In this document: one piece after another, positions 56,460 to 64,000 of the stretch | How the letters are laid out: every line of letters begins with the position of its first letter | Numbering within the stretch: position 1 is the first letter of the stretch | Assembly: GCA_037576195.1 (NCBI GenBank) | Contig: CM075103.1 | Location: 24,490,001-24,554,000 of the forward strand | Direction of reading: 5' to 3' | Source of the DNA: Phytoseiulus persimilis | Lineage: Eukaryota > Arthropoda > Arachnida > Mesostigmata > Phytoseiidae | DNA length: 64,000 bases | Notes under the pieces: model-generated | Seen by the model: the letters and a program-made list of their open reading frames with translations, nothing else | Database searches by the model: none | Told to the model about the DNA's origin: nothing | Made by a program: the position numbers and the translations under genes

Positions 56460-57600
56460 TTCGTTCAGACAGTTCAACCATGCGATGGAGTATGGAATGT
56501 GCGCTCAATCACGGAATGTTGGACGGGCCTCGTTTCGTTTCAAAATACCCAGAGCATCTGGGGCTCCAAACGGGAACCTCGTGCTCTCGATACAGGGGCG
56601 CAGCAGCTGAATCTGCTGTTGCGGTTTTGGGTACTGCCGAGGTCCTGCAGATCTGATCAAGAGCGGCGGAAGCGCCTGGTGAGATTGAATCAAACTTCGA
56701 AATCATGGATCGGGCTTCCGGAGGAATTCGGCGAGATGCAACAGTGAGAGAAGAGCTCGCAACCGAGGAGAGGCATAAAACGCGCTGGATGCGCCTGCTT
56801 CGCTTCACTCGAGAGTTTGCGTCTGACTACATTGTAGCTCCGAACTTCACAATGAACACCATTGCAGTGCTCACCGCCTGGAGCGCCAACAGCCATATCC
56901 AACCAGAATCAATGGTCCAGCCTCGACATCTCTGGTGCCTAAGGAAAGCCAAATGTCCTGAAGGTGAGATGGATACGAACGTGCCCTGGTTCTGAGCTCC
57001 GTCGTGATCGAATCAGACGGATGTGACGCTGGTTCCGCTCCAGATCTGGTTACGTCCCGACACGGAGTCCGATACAGACGACATGAGCAGCTCGTATACG
57101 GACACGGAGTCCGCTACCGAGTGCTTCGAGAGCTCGGATATGGAGCGAAGTTATGCAGACACGGAGTCCGATACCGACTGCATGAGGGCTCGGATATGGA
57201 GCGGAGTTATGCAGACACGGAGTCCGATACCGAACTCCATGGAGAGCTCGGATATGGAATTGAGCGGAGCGGACACGGAGTTCGATACCGTCTACTGGAA
57301 AGCTCGGAGATGGAGCGGAGTGATACGGAAAACGTGCCGTCGGAAAATTACAGCGTCCATCATGGAGGCAGCGAGGCAAGTGTAGTGGCCCCATCAACTT
57401 CTTCCACCCAGATCAAAGCTTGTTCGATCTGCTGGATTCCCAACAGACGGAGATAATCGAACAGCCGGAGAGTCCGTCGGCAAAGTGGAGGAGATCCTGA
57501 GGTTACTCGAAACGGGCGACGAAATAATCCTCGAGGGCAGAGGAAGCACCGAGATTACCTTGCGGGGCTGCAGCTGTCTTTCGACACCCAATAACTTCTC
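56460..57600 (+). pseudogene. Acidic-repeat ORF, unit 4
   Basis: Counterpart of 47381-48559 with at least ten one-base indels, so no long frame remains. The 57-bp repeats are recognisable between 57060 and 57330. Confidence 0.6.
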
Positions 57601-57949
57601 CTCTGGAGTCCTCGATTTCGAAAATAAAGGTCTTATCCTATCTGATAAGTGTTTGATAATGCGAATGTTTGGACACAAAATAACCACTACGACGTTCGCT
57701 TACATTGATGACATCAACCCGAACTATACCTCTCTTGATTCATCAGATCTCGACTGCCATGGGGGAGCCAGTCCTCATGAGTATTATTTCAGTCGAAATC
57801 ATTCGAATTATCAGTCTTGAATGGGTAGAGGGTGTAGTGATTAATAATACCCGAGAGCAGAGATGGGTTATCAATAATAAAATGATATGACCATGAATAA
57901 TAATCATAATCGTGCTTGCGAAGACACCGCTCTCACAAGCCGGCCTGCG

Positions 57950-58680
57950 CTCCGAAAACGCTGGCTGAAATCGACTGGAGGTTCCTTGGACCAGAACCGA
58001 GAATGAAGGGAATTTATTGGCAGGTGGATGACGGTCCAAAAAAGATCGAACGTTGGGCTTCTGCACCGAGGAAACACTGAAGTTCTATACGAGGCTTCCT
58101 GTGTCTTCATGGATAGAACCTTCACGGTCTTTCCTCGCTCGTCAGCCAGCTGGACTCCTTACATGGCATCTTCAAGGGCCGGATGATGCCCTTAGCGTAA
58201 CTTCCTACTCCCGAACAAGTAAGCAGTAATGTGTACGAGAATACTACATCCGAACTTGGCTAGAGAGCCCCACCACCCGCGCTCCCTCTGGAATCATCAT
58301 GGTTGCGATTTGATTCTTATTGAGATCCAATGAAGCCCTCTGACACATTGACTGATACAATTATCAATATATCTTCCTTTCAGTAACTAACTCACAGATC
58401 CCACGGATAACCAAAAAGGTTCGGCAGCCGCACAAGACCATCTGGAAGGATGGCACAACGCCCCCACCAAGAAGCAAGATCGCCACATGTGAGCATATTC
58501 GAGATGATGAACCATCCCAAGCACGACGAGCACGACTTCAAGATCCAGCAAATCCTCCTAACGAAGGGAACCCAGCCAAGCCGATGAGCAAGAAATATCG
58601 GGTCCTCGTTCCCACGCCATGTTGACTTCCTTGATTGTCCCGCTCTTCCCGAACACCGTGGATCACTTGACAGGACAACG
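57950..58680 (+). pseudogene. FLYWCH-type MULE with internal deletion, unit 4
   Basis: Counterpart of 48900-49660, with the same deletion joining the first catalytic region to the RTWLESP segment, plus additional one-base indels. Confidence 0.65.
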
Positions 58681-59347
58681 GGCGCTGAACCCTGCTTCGG
58701 TGTTGAGTTATCGATCTGGATCCGTTGAAGTCGGACTGTCCAATCTCTGGGGTTCGACGGTAAGTACTGAAAAAGTCGACTCGAAAGTCCTCAAGTGACA
58801 CAGGGAATACGGAATCTCTAATTAAAGGGGCCTCCCTGTGTATCAGCCGGAAAAAAAAAACCAGAACGGTTCATCCACGGGTTGAAACCGGGGCGCAGAA
58901 ACGCGAGGGACAACAATTTTGAGGGGGTGTGTTCCACCCCTCGAGAGGGGGAAATGCTTCAGCGCATCGAGATTTTCGGCGATGGCGGTGACATGTATCC
59001 TAAAGTTCTCGAGTGCGTCCGCCTGCAACCCCCTCATTCATTATCGACAGTCTTATCTTCAGTGCTCGGAACGTTGACGGGCGTTCATCGAATTGGCATT
59101 TGAAGGTTAGAAAATCGGTTACAATTATTTCGGAAAGTGAATACCGGTTTATGATGACTGAAATAGCTTATGCGTGTATCACAGGAGCAATCTCGGTTGC
59201 CTCTTGAGGATATAATATCGATGATGTTTGGCCACGCGTTGTCGATGTCTCAGGATCGGTCAATAGTTCAAGATCGAATTGATTTTCCATGAATTCGATA
59301 ATTATTGCCTTTTGAGGGGGTATTACAAGTTCAAGTTTAAATCACCC

Positions 59348-59722
59348 NNNNNNNNNNNNNNNNNNNNNNNNNNNNNNNNNNNNNNNNNNNNNNNNNNNNN
59401 NNNNNNNNNNNNNNNNNNNNNNNNNNNNNNNNNNNNNNNNNNNNNNNNNNNNNNNNNNNNNNNNNNNNNNNNNNNNNNNNNNNNNNNNNNNNNNNNNNNN
59501 NNNNNNNNNNNNNNNNNNNNNNNNNNNNNNNNNNNNNNNNNNNNNNNNNNNNNNNNNNNNNNNNNNNNNNNNNNNNNNNNNNNNNNNNNNNNNNNNNNNN
59601 NNNNNNNNNNNNNNNNNNNNNNNNNNNNNNNNNNNNNNNNNNNNNNNNNNNNNNNNNNNNNNNNNNNNNNNNNNNNNNNNNNNNNNNNNNNNNNNNNNNN
59701 NNNNNNNNNNNNNNNNNNNNNN
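59348..59722. other. Assembly gap, 375 N
   Basis: A run of N. Any ORF reported across it is meaningless. Its left edge lies inside the Helentron remnant; the right edge is unrelated sequence. Confidence 1.
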
Positions 59723-60089
59723 CTACACCGTGTAGGGAGGAGGTTGCCGCGTCCGCGAAAAGGCGGTTCTACAATGCTGAAACGGCGGAGGGCAGCGCTT
59801 TAGTCCTGCCGGTATCAACTTCCTATGTCCAGAAGCTCGAGGTATGGGGATGATGAAATTATGTTGTGGACCGTAAATGTTTCCCTGGTCCCTGGCAGCC
59901 TCAAGTTCAAAGGATCTCGTTCAATCATTGAGCCGTGCCCGTGGAGCTCCGAAGATTGGGCAGTGAAATCATTCCATGATGGGAGGGAGCAGCGCGAAAC
60001 GACCGAGAATGACAAGGAGAGCCTCGGGACCTGCATTCCCGTGAAAATAATTTTCCTTCCACGGAAGACCACGTCTTTGATTTAGTTAA

Positions 60090-60741
60090 TGGTTCAAGGA
60101 GTGATATCGAGCTTCAAGGCCAACTATCTGCGGTAAACTTCCCGCAGACCCGTCAAGGAAACCGACGGCGACGGCAAAGATGAACAGTCGATCCAAGAGT
60201 TCTGGAAATCCTACCCTGTAATGGACGCGATGAGAGCCGTTGACGACGCTTGGGAAGAGGTTTCGCGGATCTGTATGACGGGCGTCTGGAAAAGATTCGG
60301 CCTGATCTCAACCAGGAAAGTCGAACCGAAGGAGCACCGGTCGATGTAGACGAGCTTTCCCAGTTGTGTATGGGAACGGGGCCTAATAACCTTAAAACAG
60401 AATGAAGATATCGAGGAGCTTCTCTCGACGCCCAGCGAGGGTCTATTTTTCGGCGAGATCGTAGAACTTTCAAATCAGAACGGAAGGCCAAACATTCTCG
60501 AGGAAGAGGAAAAGCCGGATGTGGAGCTCGGGAGTCTGTAGTACAGTTCGACGACGATTCGAAAGGTCATGGATCAACTCGTCGGACGCGATCAAGATGG
60601 TGGAAGGAGGCTGAGGGCGAACCAGGGTATCCTGGATACCATCTCCCGCCATCGTATCCTCTTCGAGGAGCGTCAGAGACATATGAAGCAATCAACTTTG
60701 GATCGTTTCTTCACCAAGCACCAAGATTCCCCCACCGAATA
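60090..60741 (+). pseudogene. Tigger/pogo-type transposase C-terminal fragment
   Basis: Encodes MVQGVISSFKANYLR, then after a stop IQEFWKSYPVMDAMRAVDDA and WEEVSRICMTGVWKRFG, matching the post-DDE region of Tigger/jerky transposases and the corresponding part of 52270-52480. In another frame, EDIEELLSTPSEGLFFGEIV and the C-terminal tail ILFEERQRHMKQSTLDRFFT + KHQ follow, the usual 'QTTLD-FF' ending, with a stop at 60739. The DNA-binding domain and the catalytic core are lost; the N gap lies about 370 bp upstream. Several stops and frameshifts. Confidence 0.75.
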
Positions 60742-60923
60742 ACGATGTGATCTATAGAGTACATCATTCAGCCTCAAGTGTAATGAACACTCGTTCGAAA
60801 GCACCCCCATGGTTTAAACCTCATAACTCAGTATAGATCGATCGATCTCTTGATTTAATTCCAAAGCTGGTGGAAGCTCCATGGAGACCGTCCACTGATC
60901 TTCCATCCCCCATCCAAATACCG

Positions 60924-61016
60924 GCAGTGTTAGAACGACCCCGTTCAACGCGGTTTCGCTCAACGCTCTGCGCTCAGGAACGAATCCACTGTGTTGAACG
61001 GGGCCGTAGTGTACAC
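60924..61016. mobile_element. Possible short Tigger-type MITE
   Basis: CAGTGTTAGAACGACCCCGT and TCAACGCGGTTTCGCTC at the left, and, inverted at the right, CACTGTGTTGAACGGGGCCG + TAGTGTACACCCTAAC. The inverted CCCCGTTCAAC words and the CAGTG start fit Tigger-type ends. Short, with uncertain edges. Confidence 0.35.
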
Positions 61017-61500
61017 CCTAACGGAAAACATCCAATGCTCTTCGAGGGCGTTAGCGCTCGGGTATTTCGCCGGTTGGTTTCCAATGCGACGATGACGCCC
61101 AACACGATCGTAGAGTCCAGGGAAGGGGCCATGCCGTTTTAATCGGGCACCTTATTCAGCTTCCAAGACTTCCACTACGCTGGTTGTTAGTATGGCTTGG
61201 CCATGAACCAGCCTCCACAGTGACTCAGCAGGAGCGTGCGCACTCGCTGCGCTCGATCGCCAGGAGCGAACCCAATGTCCTCACACAGCTTCGGGCTCGG
61301 AAGCCTCCGCACTGCGATCGGTCAGCCTCGGGGGGAAACAGTTGCCGCTCACAAGGAGACCAAGGGAAACAGAGAATCCACTGTTTTCGAGAGGAGCGCT
61401 GAAGAATGGTTTCCGGGTTCTGCTCCATTCCTCCACCGATACGGTAGAGGCTTCACGATTTGAAGGAATAACGAGTTCGACGGTTGCAAGCATTCGGATC
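61017..61500. other. No gene recognised
   Basis: GC-rich sequence with a small palindrome (GCGCACTCGCTGCGCTCGAT at about 61227). No domain recognised on either strand. Confidence 0.4.
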
Positions 61501-61689
61501 TCCACCAATGACTCGATTATCGACTGTGCTCGAGAGTAGTCGCGAATCCTAGCGAGGTCGTCAAATCTAACGGCAACGCTGGGAAGGTCAAAGAATCTGT
61601 TTGGAAGATTTGCTGAGATGAGCAGCCTGAACTATGCTCAAAAGTCCGGAAGTTACAACAGAGTACGTTGACGACATTTTACCACCTAG

Positions 61690-61830
61690 CGGACTGAAGT
61701 GTGTTTATTCCAGCAGTCGATGTATGAGCGAGCGAATGCTCTCGAAGCTGATATCACAATACCATCATTGCCGCGCTACTCAAGTCGAGATCGCAACAAT
61801 GTGCTCTGGAAGTTCTTTCGCACAAACTCC
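61690..61830 (+). pseudogene. Possible hAT-like (TTF-type) transposase fragment
   Basis: MYERANALEADITIPSLPRY + SSRDRNNVLW has the spacing of the 'L-E-A-LA----I--PR---RQ--R-N' segment preceding the dimerisation domain in TTF-type hAT proteins. The frame closes soon after, and upstream coding is broken. Weak, pattern-based identification. Confidence 0.3.
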
Positions 61831-62766
61831 ACGATCCTCCAACCTTCTCCTCAGGGGAACCTCAAGGGCTCGTTGCTGCCCAGCATCTCGATGGGTTCGC
61901 TGCTCTCATCGAGAAGGGCGAAGTCGTACTTTCCTACGTCTCCTCTCGCCGTACAGAACAGTAGGTCCAAGTAGATGGAAACCACCGTCTCGCGAGCTCG
62001 ATGAGGCCGGTCCGAATCTCAGTCCTCCTCTGATCGTCGCCCCTCCACTTTTGCTGCTGTTCGTCCATTTCTCCCCTCGTCGAGTCCTCTCGGTTGTTCC
62101 TCGTCTTTACAGGATCTCCTCATTCTCCGTTCACCTTGGGCTACAGTTCCGACATGGTTCATCCGTTGAATAACTGAGCATCTACTCCATGATTGCACAG
62201 TCAGTGATAGGTTCCAGGGAAGATACTCCGATCCGGGTTTCAAAGGGGGATGTGATACAAGCACCTGGCATATAATGATAGCTCAATCTTTCGGACCCGA
62301 ACCGTTCTTCGGATTCCCGTTGATTGCACGTCTTGGTTTTCTCGATGAGGCCATTTTCCAGATCTGTCCAACGGCCATAGACTTATTGAGTGTGCCAGTA
62401 CAGGCCTTTTCTGTCGGAGTTGAGTTCTGGACATCGCCTGTAAGATGGATGAATGCTTACTGAACTTGAATTGCGGAACAGCAGGTCAGCAAGTTCAGGA
62501 TGAGGTTTTGAGAAATCGAATACACGAACAGAAACCGAGCGCTATAGCTTCTGAACATTCCCCCTTTGGTGCGGAGAAACACCGGGGCTACCAGTGGATT
62601 CGTCCTCGGTGGATTTATCTCGTTGGTCCCATAGAGTGGGAGGAGCCCTCACCATGTTGGAACATCTCATTTGGGAGGATCCGAAATCGTGACAGAAATA
62701 AACGAACACCGAAGTCTGCCCGAAGCACAAACATCTGACGGAGACTCTTCATTTCAATGCTGCAAA
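61831..62766. other. No gene recognised
   Basis: ORFs on both strands without domains. It may be the 3' arm of the MULE-Ulp1 element that lies on the minus strand to the right. Confidence 0.35.
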
Positions 62767-63085
62767 TCATTGCACATCGCTTTGATCGGAGTACATCTCC
62801 GCGTCACGAGTTTTGAAGTCCGCGAATTTCAAAGCGAATATACCACAGTCGTTACGATTCTGCAGCTGGGTAAGATTTTCGGCGTGCGCGCGGTCCCAGT
62901 CATCGAAGTTCTGTTGACAATGCGTCTTGTCATCGAGCTCCTGGTTCAAGTGACTCAGTAACAGCTCCAGGCATGGCTGATTCAGGCCTCAAACAGAATC
63001 GATGTATTCGTGATCTTCCTGCACCGCTGAGATCCACGCCTTCAATTCGGAGACTGTCGGGTCATTCGCTCCCTTGTGGTGAAAA
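62767..63085 (-). pseudogene. Ulp1/SENP-type (C48) cysteine protease domain, one stop
   Basis: Minus-strand order: AWISAVQEDHEYIDSV, stop (TGA), GLNQPCLELLLSHLNQELDD, NFDDWDRAHAENLTQLQNRN and DCGIFALKFADF, ending MYSDQSDVQ then a stop. This matches Ulp1 proteases: 'HW--(V)------Y-DS', 'G-N--CL--L--YL--E', then 'PQQ-NG-DCGVF-L-FA' with catalytic Cys in DCG. The catalytic His, normally before W, is Ala here. The domain would cleave SUMO-like conjugates if functional. It follows the MULE transposase at 63130-64000 on the same strand within about 50-100 bp, as if part of the same polyprotein or element. Confidence 0.75.
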
Positions 63086-63129
63086 GCGTTGTGTTTCAAC
63101 GCGGCTGGGAACGTCAATAGTGAGTTTGG

Positions 63130-64000
63130 AATCGGGACGCACGGGATGGACATTGAGGCAGCTTTGAGGGAGCAAAATACTTTGTATACGAAGCACCCCC
63201 GACTCGATACTTCATACGATCGGAGAACATCTTGGGGCTTATGAGACCCATATCCAGTCTGTCTAAGTTGTTGTGAAGGAAGCGTTTGTTGAGTCTCGTC
63301 GCTCTATTCCGCCTTGAACGAACATTGTTTCGGCCGCAGAGTCGGATCTTGCAGTTCACGACTTCATGCTGGCTCTGCTTGCGGATCCGAGCTAGAAAGG
63401 TCGAAGAGAATAGGTGAGCTTCCCGCGGGAATCTACGCGCTCATTGCTCACGTTCAAGTTTCGGAATGATATCAACGCTAGAGGAACATGCCGAAAAGAT
63501 CCCAGATTCGCCCGTGTGCGTTGAGTTTCTTGCTGACGAAAGCGTTGTTCGACTCAGCCGCATTGTTGGTACGGCACTTCACACCGAAGAGAGACAGTCG
63601 CTCCACTCCAATGATTTCGATCCACTGTAGCCTCCAGTAGTCGATGGAAGGCTGGAACTGATGAATTGAGCGGGATGAATCTTGGTGCTGTCGACAAATG
63701 TTGCGCGAGGGTCCGAACAGGTTTCGTTCACATCCGCGTTAATCAAGACACCGAGATTGTCGTGTTCGCTGCTCAGCGAATCGACCGCGAGGGCTCCCCT
63801 CGCAAGGAGCTCAAGAGTCGGTCTGATATCGACAGCTGGAAGGAGGGGAGGGCTCCGAAGGCCAGGAATTCGGAGAGATGCGGGCCGGGGCGCCTTATTT
63901 CCCGGGAGAGCCCAACTGTGCGTGAACTAGCGTATTCCACCAGGCGCTTGGCATAGTGGAACAGGCATCCGTGTACACGGACACCCGCGAACTCAACGCT
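63130..64000 (-). pseudogene. MULE transposase M4, C-terminal half, runs off the window
   Basis: Minus strand from the window edge: FAGVRVHGCLFHYAKRLVEY (C-x2-H motif), VGLSREIRRPGPHLSEFLAF, then a frameshift, a poorly conserved stretch, another frameshift, and FGVKCRTNNAAESNNAF (Glu motif), KLNAHGRIWDLFGMF and LDMGLISPKMFSDRMKYRVG. Every block has a collinear match in M1 (GCLFHYSQSLVRK, VGLANDIRRPGEILSTFLAF, RTNNDVESNNANL, VHGPCWDLVSVL, FINRVKYRVG), so it belongs to the M1 subfamily but is strongly diverged. The first two catalytic Asp residues would lie beyond position 64000. Confidence 0.82.

Larger units (their letters stand above)
53866..59347 (+). repeat. Second copy of the two-unit array (37205-50330 without BEL), indel-rich, abutting a gap
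   Basis: 53866-55020 matches 37205-38324; 55029-56340 matches 45967-47300; 56340-59347 matches 47280-50325. Differences are dominated by one-base deletions and insertions, often in homopolymers (for example CCGAAAACG for CCCGAAAACG). The BEL element, the TIR element and the 41-bp deletion are absent. The copy ends exactly where the N run starts, inside the Helentron endonuclease. Confidence 0.9.

Noticed and set aside
59279-59803. ORF of 174 codons across the N run
   Set aside because: Mostly undefined bases; an artefact of translating N.
1-64000. tRNA, rRNA or snRNA genes
   Set aside because: I saw no tRNA A/B boxes in cloverleaf context and no rRNA or snRNA signature; a covariance-model scan would be needed to exclude degenerate copies.

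Overview
This is a piece of a nuclear eukaryotic genome and consists almost entirely of transposable elements (TEs) in various states of decay. There are no bacterial operons, rRNA or tRNA genes, and I find no convincing host gene. Short spliceosomal introns (84-174 nt in the hAT gene), BEL/Pao, hAT, Tigger, mariner-type MITE, Helentron and FLYWCH-zinc-finger Mutator-like elements (MULEs), (CCTAA)-like arrays and a non-LTR family resembling those abundant in ticks and mites together suggest an arthropod, perhaps a chelicerate. I cannot name the species from sequence alone.

Layout. 1-3.8 kb: two pieces of a non-LTR retrotransposon on the minus strand. 3.8-6.1 kb: no recognised gene. 6144-9240: a complete hAT transposon with an 8-bp target-site duplication (TSD), terminal inverted repeats (TIRs) and an unbroken four-exon transposase. 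9367-10167: a mariner-like MITE with TA TSDs. 10.2-11.4 kb: retropepsin and mariner-HTH remnants. 12.3-13.4 kb: a 45-bp minisatellite. 13.6-18.8 kb: a non-LTR 3' fragment followed by a BEL/Pao LTR-gag fragment, with 2,328 bp of this tandemly duplicated almost perfectly. 18.9-19.6 kb: a piece of a non-autonomous TIR element.

20132-26366: a complete MULE (M1) with an intact FLYWCH/MULE transposase and TIRs built from 16-bp tandem repeats. 26.4-28.1 kb: minisatellite and a broken Cys-rich ORF. 28699-33043: a second MULE (M3), a pseudogene, with different TIRs of ~15-bp tandem repeats, inserted into a repeat whose empty site survives next door. 33748-35854: a near-identical partial copy of M1 (M2). 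35863-37204: a TIR element with ~10-bp TSD.

37.2-50.3 kb: a two-unit repeat array (acidic-repeat ORF plus MULE pieces), interrupted by a BEL/Pao element with identical LTRs and ending in a Helentron helicase/endonuclease remnant. 51.0-52.7 kb: a non-LTR tail and a Tigger pseudogene. 53.9-59.35 kb: the same two-unit array again without the BEL insertion and with many one-base indels, running into a 375-bp N gap; this looks like an unpolished or alternative-haplotype copy. 60.1-60.7 kb: a second Tigger C-terminus. 62.75-64 kb: a third MULE lineage on the minus strand, followed directly by a Ulp1-type (C48) protease domain, the most unusual association in the window.

The genes do not form a pathway. 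Each is a transposition function of its own element, and the architecture is one of nesting and duplication. Frameshifts are frequent, and some are probably assembly errors, so 'pseudogene' calls near the gap should be read with that in mind.
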